Origin: Bacteroidota bacterium
Lineage (GTDB): Bacteria > Bacteroidota > Ignavibacteria > Tepidaquicellales > Tepidaquicellaceae
Direction of reading: 5' to 3'
NCBI GenBank assembly: GCA_003519545.1
Contig: DOWN01000106.1
Location: 1-11,837, forward strand
DNA length: 11,837 nucleotides
Each line of letters opens with the position of its first letter. Positions within the stretch are counted from its first letter, which is position 1. Both the position numbers and the translations under genes were made by a program. The notes under the pieces were generated by a model, which saw only the letters and a list, made by a program, of their open reading frames with translations, was not told the DNA's origin and did no database searches. Positions 1 to 8,534 of the stretch are shown here, in pieces.

Positions 1-73
1 GAATGATTTTAATAAAATAAAAATTTATCTTTTTTGAAACTCGGTTTATTTCTTCTCGTAAAGAAAAAAACAA

Positions 74-105
74 TTTGACATTTAAAACCATTCTTCTTAT
101 TTTTG
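74..105 (+). promoter_or_regulatory. Bacteroidota-type promoter for the leader and ABC exporter operon
   Basis: TTTG at 74-77 is followed after 20 bases by TATTTTTG at 98-105. The second box fits the Bacteroidetes TAnnTTTG box exactly, and the spacing is within that family's range. The same bases can be read as a sigma70-like TTGACA (75-80) with TATTTT (98-103) at 17 bp. Transcription would start near 109-112 and give a leader of about 270 nt before the first transporter gene. Motif and spacing are read directly; activity is inferred. Confidence 0.6.
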
Positions 106-165
106 TTAATCTTTAAAACACGAATATGATATTAATCTTAACAAGGAGATAAGTACTTCATAAAA

Positions 166-294
166 ATGATGACCTTAATTTTAAATATTGTGCCTATGGC
201 TAAAATATTTGCATATCCGGATTCATTTTCCGATAAGCAAAATCCGTGGTTTAAAGAAAACTCCCTTAAAACTTTCAAATGGCTTAACACCTGA
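166..294 (+). CDS. Possible 42-codon leader peptide upstream of the ABC exporter
   Basis: This is a short ORF in the operon leader. It opens with a double ATG at 166 and 169, and GTG (190) and ATG (196) are further in-frame starts. An AAGGAG at 143-148 lies 17 nt before the first ATG, which is long for a Shine-Dalgarno site, and the main genes here have none, so initiation is uncertain. The peptide begins MMTLILNIVPMAKIF, includes YPDSF (17-21) and NPWF (26-29), and ends FKWLNT. It resembles no family I know. It sits between a good promoter and an intrinsic terminator that begins 26 nt after its stop. Bases within its codons 18-20 and 26-29 are the RNA segments that could switch that terminator. 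The inferred role is a cis-acting leader peptide whose translation controls readthrough. Alternatively it is a stand-alone microprotein, or not translated at all. Confidence 0.42.
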   Translation: MMTLILNIVPMAKIFAYPDSFSDKQNPWFKENSLKTFKWLNT

Positions 295-332
295 GTTAAT
301 ATAAATATAAGGATTTCTTAAAAACCGCGGAT
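218..332 (+). promoter_or_regulatory. Candidate antiterminator and anti-antiterminator segments
   Basis: Segment 1 (CGGATT, 218-223) is a perfect 6-bp complement of AATCCG (241-246). Segment 2 (242-252, ATCCGTGGTTT) pairs over 11 bp, with one G-U at 247/327, with segment 3 (322-332), which is the 5' arm of the terminator. The two pairings exclude each other, and the second excludes the terminator. A ribosome halted near codons 13-18 would cover segment 1 and free segment 2, favouring readthrough. ATATCCG (213-219) can also pair with 328-334 over 7 bp. Complementarity is direct; the regulatory role is inferred. The 1:2 stem is short and has a 17-nt loop. Confidence 0.45.
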
Positions 333-358
333 ATCAAAAGTATTCGCGGTTTTTTTTT
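321..358 (+). terminator. Intrinsic terminator or attenuator just upstream of the ABC exporter
   Basis: Bases 321-333 (AAAACCGCGGATA) pair with 341-353 over 13 bp, with one G-U at 330/344. The loop is the 7-nt TCAAAAG, and an unbroken T run spans 351-358. The hairpin is GC-rich at its core and is the clearest terminator in the window. It ends 21 nt before the ATG at 380, and I see no complete promoter in those 21 nt, although TAAATTTT at 362-369 is one base short of a TAnnTTTG box with no TTTG partner. Transcripts reaching the exporter therefore probably have to read through it. Confidence 0.82.
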
Positions 359-379
359 GTGTAAATTTTAAAATTCATT

Positions 380-2272
380 ATGAATAATCTTAAAAAACTT
401 TTTAAAATTCTTGATAAGTGGAAGTATTATTATGTTCTTGCAGGGGTTCTGTTGATCCTTGCTATGTCTGTACGGATGCTTGAACCAAAAATTTTACAAA
501 TTACTGTAGATAAAATTGTTGCGTTCACTCAGGATAAATCGGTTAAAGAAATTGAATCAAATGATCCTGTCGCTCAGGAAATCTATGGTTTCTTACCGGA
601 ACTGAACAATGATAATGTCGGTACAGTGCTGATTATGCTCGGTGTAATTTTCCTTGTCGTTTCTCTTTTCCGTGCCGGCTTCAATGTCTCCGCAAGTTCG
701 TTATCAACTTACTCAACAGAAAAAGCAATAAAGAAATTAAGAGACAGATTGTTCTCTCACTTACAGGCAGTTCCACTCGCTTATCATTCTAAAACTCCCA
801 CAGGTGAGCTCATCCAAAGATGCACAGGCGATGTGGAAACAGTCAGAAAATTTGCAACTCATCAGGTTATTGAATCTTTGAGGATGATTGCGATTTTTTT
901 CGGGGCTTTAGCTATGATGATTTCCATAAAAGTCTCTTATGCTTTAATTTCAATTTGTCTTGTTCCTGTTATCGTTATAGGTTGTATTTATTTTTTCAAA
1001 AAAGAAAGTGCCATCTGGTCAAGACACGAAGCAGAGCAGGATAAACTTTCGATTATGGTTCAGGAAAATCTTTCCGGTATCAGAGTCGTTAAAGCATTTG
1101 CAAAAGAAGACTACGAAATTGAAAAGTTCACAAAGCAGAATGAAATAAAAAAACAATGGGGTTTAAAATTATTAACTCTCCATTCTTATTTCTGGCCCTT
1201 TTCTGATTTTCTTGTATATACACAAATGGCTATCTCTATTATTGCTGGAGGATATTTTGTTTTGAACAATCAGATAACTGTCGGTGAATATGTTGCGTTC
1301 TATTCTTATGCCACATTCGTTATCTGGCCCCTGAGAAGAGTCGGACAAATTGTAAGCGAAATGGGTATGACTACTGTTGCTATCAACAGAATTTTTTCAA
1401 TTCTTGAAGCTGAAACTGAAGAATACACCGGTGATGTCGCAATGAATGTTCCGCTTAACGGTGAAATTGAATTTAAAAATGTTTCCTTTAAATATGAAGA
1501 AAATTCTGATAACCATATTCTAAAAAATGTAAGTTTCAGAATTAATCCGGGTGAAAAAATAGCTTTGCTTGGTCCGACAGGTGCAGGAAAATCTTCTGTA
1601 ATTTCTTTGCTGATGAGATTTTTCGAACCGTCTTCCGGTGAAATTTTAATTAACGGAAAAAATTTAAAATCATATTCTAAAGAACATCTTAGAAGTAAGA
1701 TTGGTGTAGTGTTACAAAAACCATTTTTATTTTCATCAACTATTAAAGATAATATTGCCTATGGAAAACCTGACTCTCATATTAATGAAGTTATAGATGC
1801 GGCTAAGGTTGCTAGAATTCACGATATAATAACTGAAGTTTTTCCTGATTCTTATGAAACTATAGTCGGTGAAAAAGGTGTAACACTTTCCGGCGGGCAA
1901 AAACAAAGAGTTTCCATCGCCAGAACTTTACTTATGAATCCTGATATTCTCGTTTTTGATGATTCAACTTCTGCCATTGATACCGAAACGGAATTTGAAA
2001 TTCAAAAAGAACTGAGAAAAATTATGAAAAATGTTACAACTTTTGTTATCGCTCACAGAATTACTTCCATTCAGGATTGCGATAGAATCATTGTTCTTGA
2101 TAAAGGTGAAATTATTGAATCAGGAACCCATGATGAGTTAATTAAAAGAGATGGATTTTATAAAAAAATATTTGATATTCAGGTTACGGTTGAAGATGAA
2201 ATTCAAAAAGAGATTGGATTTATTTCTGATCAGAAAGATATAGTTAAAAATGCAGAAATATCATTAAACTAA
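380..2272 (+). CDS. Heterodimeric ABC exporter, subunit A (degenerate-site half-transporter)
   Basis: A 630-aa half-transporter of the ABC-B/MsbA-like multidrug exporter class, with an N-terminal membrane domain and a C-terminal ATPase. About six membrane segments are visible, near 16-35, 80-97, 169-206 (two), 274-294 and 301-318. The ATPase has Walker A GPTGAGKSS (398-406), Q-loop Gln446, an intact signature LSGGQ (503-507), Walker B ending in Asp527, a D-loop SAID (531-534) and switch His559. The residue after Asp527 is Asp528 where the catalytic Glu is expected. This matches the degenerate subunit of heterodimers such as TM287/288, BmrCD and LmrCD. Its intact signature would complete the working ATP site of its partner, encoded 6 nt downstream. 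The likely role is ATP-driven export of hydrophobic compounds, lipids or peptides across the inner membrane; the substrate cannot be read from sequence. ATG 380 is chosen because the methionine and basic residues directly precede the first membrane segment. The gene sits behind the attenuator-like leader. Confidence 0.93.
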   Translation: MNNLKKLFKILDKWKYYYVLAGVLLILAMSVRMLEPKILQITVDKIVAFTQDKSVKEIESNDPVAQEIYGFLPELNNDNVGTVLIMLGVIFLVVSLFRAGFNVSASSLSTYSTEKAIKKLRDRLFSHLQAVPLAYHSKTPTGELIQRCTGDVETVRKFATHQVIESLRMIAIFFGALAMMISIKVSYALISICLVPVIVIGCIYFFKKESAIWSRHEAEQDKLSIMVQENLSGIRVVKAFAKEDYEIEKFTKQNEIKKQWGLKLLTLHSYFWPFSDFLVYTQMAISIIAGGYFVLNNQITVGEYVAFYSYATFVIWPLRRVGQIVSEMGMTTVAINRIFSILEAETEEYTGDVAMNVPLNGEIEFKNVSFKYEENSDNHILKNVSFRINPGEKIALLGPTGAGKSSVISLLMRFFEPSSGEILINGKNLKSYSKEHLRSKIGVVLQKPFLFSSTIKDNIAYGKPDSHINEVIDAAKVARIHDIITEVFPDSYETIVGEKGVTLSGGQKQRVSIARTLLMNPDILVFDDSTSAIDTETEFEIQKELRKIMKNVTTFVIAHRITSIQDCDRIIVLDKGEIIESGTHDELIKRDGFYKKIFDIQVTVEDEIQKEIGFISDQKDIVKNAEISLN

Positions 2273-2278
2273 AAAACT

Positions 2279-4108
2279 ATGACACAATTTAAAGACAGAG
2301 ATTTCCAACAGCACGCTTCGATATTTCCTTTTTTGAAACGTCTGTTTGGATATACAAAAAAATATAAAAAATTTTTAATATCATTTGTAATTTTCGTTTT
2401 GCTTACTGCTGCTGCAGAGTCAGTTCTTCCAATTGTCTGGATGAAATTGATAGATAATGCTATTGTACCTTTAGTGAATAATTTTCTGCAGTCAAACGGA
2501 AATATTGTTCCGGATTATTCTGAACTCTGGAAATATGTTACTATTTATTTTATCATAGGTTGTTCAGTTGCGGCATTTGTTTTTGTTTTCATCTATTGTG
2601 CCGGAAGAATTCAGGAATTTGTAATGTATGATATTCGTCAGGACTTATTCAAAAAACTTCAGAAGTTATCATTTTCGTTTTATGATAATTCTGCTGTAGG
2701 TTGGCTTATGTCGAGAATTACATCTGATTCTCAAAAAGTTACAGAACTGATTTCGTGGAGTTTGATTGAAGCAGTGTGGGGTTTAGGTATGATTTTTTTC
2801 TGTACCGTTGTAATGTTTGCCTTTAACTGGAAACTTGCTCTCGTTGTCATTTCAATTATTCCTGTCTTGTTTCTCCTCTCGGGAAAAATCAGAAAATTAA
2901 TTCTGAAATATTCCAGAGAATCAAGAAGATATAACTCGGAAATTACTGCAAGTTTTAATGAAAACATCAGCGGTATTGAAGTTAATAAATCTATGGTGCA
3001 GGAAAACCGTGCTTCCTCTGACTTCAAAACACTTTCCGAAAAAATGAGATATTCATCTTTTTGGTCGGAATGTTATACCGCACTTTATACTCCTATAATA
3101 ATTTTTGGAGGTTCAGTTGGTGCCGCTCTTGTGATATATTTTGGAGGAAAGATGACTCTCGGAATTAATCCTGAAATTACCTTAGGAACTCTTGCTGCAT
3201 TTTTTGGATATGCTACTTTAATTTTTGAACCTGTTCTTGATATTTCACGTTTCTATGCTCAGGCACAGGGATGTCTCTCTGCTGGTGAAAGAATTTTTTC
3301 AATCGTTGATATGGATGTTACAGTCAAAGATAAAAATAACTCGACTGATTTTATTGATATCAAAGGCGATATAGAATTTAAGAATGTTTCTTTCTATTAT
3401 GAAAAAAATAAACCGGTAATTGAAAATATGAATTTTAATGTCAAAGCCGGGCAGTCAATTGCGTTGGTCGGAGAAACAGGAGGTGGTAAATCCACAATCA
3501 TAAATCTTGTTTCAAGATTTTATGAACCTGTCGAAGGAAAGATTTTAATTGATGGTCAGGATTATATGAATAAAACCATAAATTCTCTTAGAAAACGCCT
3601 TGGAATAGTTCTTCAGACGCCACATTTATTCTCAGGTTCCGTAAGAGATAATATAAAGTATGGTAATGAAAATGCTACTGAAGAAGATATAATAAATGCA
3701 CTTAAATTTATCGGAATAGAAGAATATATTAACAGACTTGATGAAGAAGTAGGTGAAGGGGGTGAAAATCTTTCTATGGGTGAAAAACAGTTAATCTCCT
3801 TTGCCAGAGCGGTTTTAGCAAATCCCGCAATCTTTATTATGGATGAAGCAACTTCTTCTATTGATACTCTTACGGAAGCAAAAATTCAGACGGGAATAAA
3901 TGAAATAATAAAAAACAGAACTTCATTTATTATTGCTCACAGATTGTCAACTATTAAAAGATGTGACAGGATACTCGTTGTGAAGAAAGGTAAAATTATT
4001 GAAGATGGTTCACATAAAGAACTTATGATTAAAAAAGGATACTATTATTCACTTTACACAAGACAACTGAGAGAACAAAGAGAAAAAGAAATTTTAGAAC
4101 ATAATTAA
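2279..4108 (+). CDS. Heterodimeric ABC exporter, subunit B (catalytic half-transporter)
   Basis: A 609-aa half-transporter, partner of the preceding gene and separated from it by 6 nt. Membrane segments lie near 31-49, 86-107, 160-199 (two), 271-289 and 302-320. The ATPase has Walker A GETGGGKST (398-406), Q-loop Gln446, Walker B MDEATSSID with catalytic Glu523, and switch His554. Its signature is LSMGE (498-502) followed by KQ, not LSGGQ. The pair would thus form one canonical ATP site (this subunit's Walker motifs plus the partner's LSGGQ) and one degenerate site (the partner's Asp528 plus this LSMGE). That is the known arrangement of asymmetric bacterial exporters. The membrane domain differs clearly from that of subunit A, so this is an established heterodimer and not a recent tandem copy. 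Whether the substrate is a drug, lipid or peptide is unknown. No Shine-Dalgarno precedes the ATG, so translational coupling is likely. Confidence 0.93.
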   Translation: MTQFKDRDFQQHASIFPFLKRLFGYTKKYKKFLISFVIFVLLTAAAESVLPIVWMKLIDNAIVPLVNNFLQSNGNIVPDYSELWKYVTIYFIIGCSVAAFVFVFIYCAGRIQEFVMYDIRQDLFKKLQKLSFSFYDNSAVGWLMSRITSDSQKVTELISWSLIEAVWGLGMIFFCTVVMFAFNWKLALVVISIIPVLFLLSGKIRKLILKYSRESRRYNSEITASFNENISGIEVNKSMVQENRASSDFKTLSEKMRYSSFWSECYTALYTPIIIFGGSVGAALVIYFGGKMTLGINPEITLGTLAAFFGYATLIFEPVLDISRFYAQAQGCLSAGERIFSIVDMDVTVKDKNNSTDFIDIKGDIEFKNVSFYYEKNKPVIENMNFNVKAGQSIALVGETGGGKSTIINLVSRFYEPVEGKILIDGQDYMNKTINSLRKRLGIVLQTPHLFSGSVRDNIKYGNENATEEDIINALKFIGIEEYINRLDEEVGEGGENLSMGEKQLISFARAVLANPAIFIMDEATSSIDTLTEAKIQTGINEIIKNRTSFIIAHRLSTIKRCDRILVVKKGKIIEDGSHKELMIKKGYYYSLYTRQLREQREKEILEHN

Positions 4109-4123
4109 TTAATAAACAAAATA

Positions 4124-7100
4124 ATGAAACAAGGGTATTACAGATTTCCTGCTGTCTATAAAGACAAAATTGTTTTTACAAGTGATGACGATTTATGGAT
4201 TTTAGATTCAGGATCGGATGTCGCAAGAAGAATTACAACTAATTTATTCAGAGTAACTTCGCCGGTTTTTTCTCCTGATGGAAAATGGATTGCATTTAAA
4301 GCTGAAGCTGACGGAAATGCGGATGTTTATTTAATTAATGCTGACGGTGGAAAAGCAGAACGGTTAACTTACTTTGAGCATAACACAGTTCCCGTTGCAT
4401 GGAGAGGATCTGAAATAATATTTTCCTCTAATGCACTCTCTTTTCATAAAGGTTACAGATTTTTATATTCAGTGGATTATAAAACTAAAGAAATTAAAAA
4501 TCTTCCATACGGTGATTCAAATAAAATTTCTTTCGGAAAAGGTTTCACAATTATAGGAAGAAATATTGATGAACCGGCAAGATGGAAAAGATATAAAGGC
4601 GGAACGGCAGGCGATATTTGGATTGACAGAAAAAACAATGGAAATTTTGTAAAATACTTAGATCTTAACAGCAATCTTGCATCTCCTATGGTTATCGGAA
4701 ATAAAATTTATTTTATTTCCGATCATACCGGAGTTGGAAATATTTTTTCTGCGGATATAAACGGAAACAATTTAAAACAACATACTTTTCATAATTATTT
4801 TTATGCCCGTAATGCTTCCACAGACGGCAACACTATTGTTTATCATTGCGGAGGTGATTTATATTCGCTTGATGTTAAATCAGATAAATCGAAAAAATTA
4901 AATTTTGTTTTTAACAATACTTTCTCTCTTACAAGAGACAGATTCATAAATCCTTCAGATAATCTTGAAGACTATGATATTTCTAAAGATTCCAGCAGAG
5001 TAGCGATAACTTCCAGAGGAAAAGTTTTTGTTATGGGTAATTGGGAAGGTCCGGCAATTCAAATTCCAAATGTTAACGGATGCAGATTCAAAGTTGCAAG
5101 ATGGGTTGATAAAGATTCAAAAATAGCTTTGATGTCTGATGAGTCTGGTGATTATAGATTAAATGTTTTTGACATAAATAATTTGGATAAACCTGTAAAG
5201 CATAATAAAATTGAAATTGGTTTACCCTTTGATATGCGTATTTCCAATTCTGGTAAATTTGCCGCAGTTTCAAATCACCGTAATGAAATTTTTATTGTCA
5301 ATCTTGATTCAGGTGAAAAAATTCACATTGATAGAAATAACTTTGGAATTCTGAAAGGTTTCAACTGGTCTCCTGATGATAAATTCCTTGCCTATGCAAT
5401 TAATATAAATCATAAACAAACTGTCATAAAAGTCTTTAACGTAAAAGAAAAAAAATCTTATCTCATTTCTGATCCTTTACTTTCCGACTATTCACCTTCT
5501 TTTGATTCTTCAGGTAAATATCTTTATTTAATTTCAAACAGAATTCTGAATCCTATTTATGATAATATTCATTTTGATATGGGATTCTCTAAAGCCACTA
5601 AACCTTTCTGTATAGTTTTACAAAAAAATATGTCATCACCTTTTGATCCTGCTCCGAAAAGTTTTGAAAATTTGTTTAACGGTGGTAATGCTTCAAAAGA
5701 CAAAGATTCAAAAAATAAAAATGAAACGGTAATAGATTTTGACGGAATATTAAACAGAATGATTCCATTACCGGTGGAAGAAAGTTTATATGCTGAAATT
5801 TATTCCACAAAGGAAAAAATATTTTATTCAAAATCTCAACCAGAAGGTGCAAGATATGCGGCAGATACTCCATATCCTGCGAATAAAGAAATTTTATATT
5901 ATGATTTGAATGAACAGACTGAAAAATCTTTAATGAAAGGTGTCACATCTTTCAGATTATCAGCGGATTCTCAAGCACTTATAATTCAATGCGGAAATAA
6001 AATTAGAATATTAAGTACCAATACTGATTTTCTTGAACACTTAAAAGCAAACGGAACACCTTCCAGAAAAAATGGATGGGTTGACTTAAACAGAATTAAA
6101 CTGAAAATTGATCAGACTCTTGAATGGCAACAAATGTTCAGAGAAGCATGGAAACTGCAGAAAGAATTTTATTGGGTAGAAAATATGTCAAGAATGAACT
6201 GGCAAAAAGTACTCGATGAATATTATCCTTTGGTTGAGAGAATCGCAACTCGACTTGAATTTTCAGATCTAATGTGGGAAATGCAAGGCGAACTCGGAAC
6301 TTCTCACGCTTATGAAATGGGTGGAGATTATAATCCTAAGCCGGATTATACAATCGGAAAACTCGGAGCAGATTATTCGTTTGATAAATCTTCGGGTTAT
6401 TATAAAATTACAAAAATTTATTCAAGCGATAGTTGGGATGATATGGTTGTCCCTCCTCTCACAAAGCCCGGAGCAGAAATCAAAACCGGTGATATGATTA
6501 TGGAAATCAATGGTGTAAAAGTTTCCGCTGAAAATAATCCCGGAAAATTATTAATTGGATTTGCAGGTAAAGAAGTCAGAATAAAAGTTTGTGACGCAAA
6601 ATTAAAAAATGTTAGATATGTAAATATTAAAACGATAGGAAATGATGCTTATTTGAGATACCGTGACTGGGTAGCAAAAAATAAAGAATACGTTCACAAA
6701 AAATCTAAAGGTAAACTTGGTTATATTCATATTCCGAATATGATGGCATTTGGCTTTGCAGAGTTTCACAGACATTTTTTGACAGAATCAGATTATGACG
6801 GTTTAGTTGTAGATGTTAGAAATAATGGTGGCGGACATGTCTCTCAGTTGTTGTTAGAAAAACTTGCACGTAAAAGAATAGGGATAGGAGAAGCTAGATA
6901 TTTTGGAGTTGAACCATATCCGGTTGACTCTGTCAAAGGTGCAATGGTGATGCTTACAGATGAACACGCAGGTTCCGATGGTGATATTGTTTCGCATTGT
7001 TTTAAACTTATGAAACTCGGAAAACTTGTTGGTAAAAGAACTTGGGGTGGTGTTGTTGGTATTTGGCCCCGATTTGCTCTTGCAGATGGCACTTTGACTT

Positions 7101-7315
7101 CACAACCTGAATTTGCGACATGGTTCACAGATGTTCAGTATGGAGTTGAAAACTACGGAACCGATCCTGATATTTACATAGAAAATACTCCGGCTGATTA
7201 TGAAAAAGAATTTGATGCTCAGCTTGATAAAGCAATTGAAGTTGCACTTGAAGAGGTAAAACTAAATCCACCGTTCAATCCTGATTTAAAAATAAAGCCG
7301 GTGTTAGGAAGATGA
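4124..7315 (+). CDS. Tricorn-type core protease (S41 family)
   Basis: A 1063-aa protein with full Tricorn architecture. The N-terminal half has beta-propeller repeats of PD40/WD40-like type, for example FSPDGKWIAF (49-58), WSPDDKFLAYA (415-425) and DSSGKYLYLIS (461-471). A polar Lys/Asp/Asn-rich insert lies at about 523-535. The C1 region follows from about 660, then a PDZ-like domain (about 745-835) and the C2 catalytic domain (about 860-1040). The catalytic residues known from Thermoplasma Tricorn are recognisable: Ser727-His728 in GTSHAYE, nucleophile Ser951 with Asp952 in AGSDGDI, and Glu1009 in GVENYGTDPD. In the family this enzyme trims oligopeptides released by larger proteases into very short peptides, inside the cell. 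There is no signal peptide, which fits a cytoplasmic enzyme. It starts 15 nt after the exporter and its stop overlaps the rsgA start by 4 nt, so it belongs to the operon. A peptide-handling link with the exporter is only a guess. Confidence 0.93.
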   Translation: MKQGYYRFPAVYKDKIVFTSDDDLWILDSGSDVARRITTNLFRVTSPVFSPDGKWIAFKAEADGNADVYLINADGGKAERLTYFEHNTVPVAWRGSEIIFSSNALSFHKGYRFLYSVDYKTKEIKNLPYGDSNKISFGKGFTIIGRNIDEPARWKRYKGGTAGDIWIDRKNNGNFVKYLDLNSNLASPMVIGNKIYFISDHTGVGNIFSADINGNNLKQHTFHNYFYARNASTDGNTIVYHCGGDLYSLDVKSDKSKKLNFVFNNTFSLTRDRFINPSDNLEDYDISKDSSRVAITSRGKVFVMGNWEGPAIQIPNVNGCRFKVARWVDKDSKIALMSDESGDYRLNVFDINNLDKPVKHNKIEIGLPFDMRISNSGKFAAVSNHRNEIFIVNLDSGEKIHIDRNNFGILKGFNWSPDDKFLAYAININHKQTVIKVFNVKEKKSYLISDPLLSDYSPSFDSSGKYLYLISNRILNPIYDNIHFDMGFSKATKPFCIVLQKNMSSPFDPAPKSFENLFNGGNASKDKDSKNKNETVIDFDGILNRMIPLPVEESLYAEIYSTKEKIFYSKSQPEGARYAADTPYPANKEILYYDLNEQTEKSLMKGVTSFRLSADSQALIIQCGNKIRILSTNTDFLEHLKANGTPSRKNGWVDLNRIKLKIDQTLEWQQMFREAWKLQKEFYWVENMSRMNWQKVLDEYYPLVERIATRLEFSDLMWEMQGELGTSHAYEMGGDYNPKPDYTIGKLGADYSFDKSSGYYKITKIYSSDSWDDMVVPPLTKPGAEIKTGDMIMEINGVKVSAENNPGKLLIGFAGKEVRIKVCDAKLKNVRYVNIKTIGNDAYLRYRDWVAKNKEYVHKKSKGKLGYIHIPNMMAFGFAEFHRHFLTESDYDGLVVDVRNNGGGHVSQLLLEKLARKRIGIGEARYFGVEPYPVDSVKGAMVMLTDEHAGSDGDIVSHCFKLMKLGKLVGKRTWGGVVGIWPRFALADGTLTSQPEFATWFTDVQYGVENYGTDPDIYIENTPADYEKEFDAQLDKAIEVALEEVKLNPPFNPDLKIKPVLGR

Positions 7316-8445
7316 ATTTAAACCAAACAGATAACATATTAACTAAACTTGGTTTTGATGATTATTTTAAAAATCAGTTTGATGAAATTATTCAAACCGA
7401 ATTTAAAAATGAAAGTGAAATGTATTTTCCCGCAAGAATCTCTATAAGACATAAAAATCATTATTCAATTATGTCAGGATTTGGTGAAATCAAAGGAGAA
7501 CTTTCGGGAAAATTGCATTTCAAAATTGATACCCGTGAAGATAATGGATTAGGTTATCCCGTAGTAGGTGATTGGGTGGTAATTAAAAAAATTGAAGGAA
7601 ATGATTTTTTCTTAATTGAAAAAGTTTTAAACAGGAAAACAAAATTTTCACGTCTTGCTCCGGGTGAAATTACGGAAGAACAGATTATAATTTCCAACAT
7701 TGATTATTTATTTATTGTCTCTTCTATGAATCAGGATTTTAATGTTAGAAGAATTGAGAGATATTTAACTATGTGTTGGGAAAATGATATTAAACCTGTT
7801 TTAATTTTGAATAAATCGGATTTATGTTCGGAAGAAGAAAAAAATTATTATGTAAGTAAAACAGAGTTGCTTGCTCAAGGATGCCCTGTTGTAAACATAA
7901 GCACAAAAACGAAAGAAAATTTTAATTTACTGTTAAATTATTTTTCAGGTAATAAAAGTATTTCTCTTGTAGGATCTTCCGGTGTTGGAAAGTCATCTAT
8001 AGTTAACACACTTATTGGTGAAGAAAAAATGAAAGTAAAAGACATAACAGGATATAAAGATAAAGGAGTTCATACTACAACGCACAGGGAACTGATATTA
8101 ATGTCAGATGGTGGAGTTATAATTGATACTCCCGGAATGAGGACAGTTTTGATGTGGAGTGGAAGTGATGGAGTTGAGTCTGCATTTGACGATATTGAAT
8201 CATTAAGTTTGAATTGTAAATTTACAGACTGTTCTCATACAAACGAACCCGGATGTGCCATAATTTCAGCATTAAATGACGGGACGTTAACCAAAGAAAG
8301 ATTAAAAAGTTATAGAAAACTTCAGAATGAAATAAAGTATAATGAAACCCGTCAGGATAAAAAATTAAAAGCCGACCAAAAAAAAATCTGGAAAAAACTC
8401 ACTTCCCAGGGCGTCCAACGCGGAAAAAACAAACGGGGAATTTAA
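7312..8445 (+). CDS. rsgA: Ribosome small subunit-dependent GTPase A (RsgA/YjeQ/EngC)
   Basis: A 377-aa circularly permuted GTPase that acts in late maturation of the 30S ribosomal subunit. The motifs occur in the permuted order G4-G5-G1-G2-G3: NKSD (167-170), NIST near 195, P-loop GSSGVGKS (221-228), TTT in GVHTTTHRE (255-257) and DTPG (272-275). An N-terminal OB-fold-like region (about 40-105) precedes them. A zinc-binding motif Cys302-x4-Cys307-x-His309-x5-Cys315 follows, and then a strongly basic tail suited to rRNA contact. Length is slightly above the E. coli protein because of an N-terminal extension of about 35 residues, a form I associate with Bacteroidota and Firmicutes. Its ATG lies within ATGA shared with the tricorn stop, a typical coupling junction. 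Co-transcription with a drug-type exporter under a leader that may sense translation gives a plausible ribosome-stress theme, which is inference. Confidence 0.95.
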   Translation: MNLNQTDNILTKLGFDDYFKNQFDEIIQTEFKNESEMYFPARISIRHKNHYSIMSGFGEIKGELSGKLHFKIDTREDNGLGYPVVGDWVVIKKIEGNDFFLIEKVLNRKTKFSRLAPGEITEEQIIISNIDYLFIVSSMNQDFNVRRIERYLTMCWENDIKPVLILNKSDLCSEEEKNYYVSKTELLAQGCPVVNISTKTKENFNLLLNYFSGNKSISLVGSSGVGKSSIVNTLIGEEKMKVKDITGYKDKGVHTTTHRELILMSDGGVIIDTPGMRTVLMWSGSDGVESAFDDIESLSLNCKFTDCSHTNEPGCAIISALNDGTLTKERLKSYRKLQNEIKYNETRQDKKLKADQKKIWKKLTSQGVQRGKNKRGI

Positions 8446-8453
8446 AAAGTCGG

Positions 8454-8491
8454 ATTTCTAAATGATTCTAATGAGAATACAGATTAGAAAT
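8454..8491 (+). terminator. Possible weak hairpin at the end of the rsgA operon
   Basis: ATTTCTAA (8454-8461) pairs with TTAGAAAT (8484-8491). Inside it, ATTCT (8465-8469) pairs with AGAAT (8474-8478) around a 4-nt loop. The structure starts 8 nt after the rsgA stop, where a terminator would be expected. It is AT-rich and is not followed by a T run on the + strand, so it may act only as a 3' mRNA stabiliser or be chance. Confidence 0.3.
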
Positions 8492-8534
8492 GTTAAATTA
8501 AAAAATTATCGATATAATGTATTATGTATTGTAT

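Noticed and set aside
2..91. Minus-strand frame open from an ATG at 91 to the left window edge (about 30 codons, MVLNVKLFFSLREE...).
   Set aside because: It overlaps the promoter, is very Phe/Lys/Ile-rich as expected from AT-rich DNA, resembles nothing known and cannot be followed past the edge.
2731..3027. Minus-strand ORF within the second ABC gene, and similar antisense ORFs within the tricorn gene.
   Set aside because: They are opposite strongly supported coding sequence and have no recognisable features.
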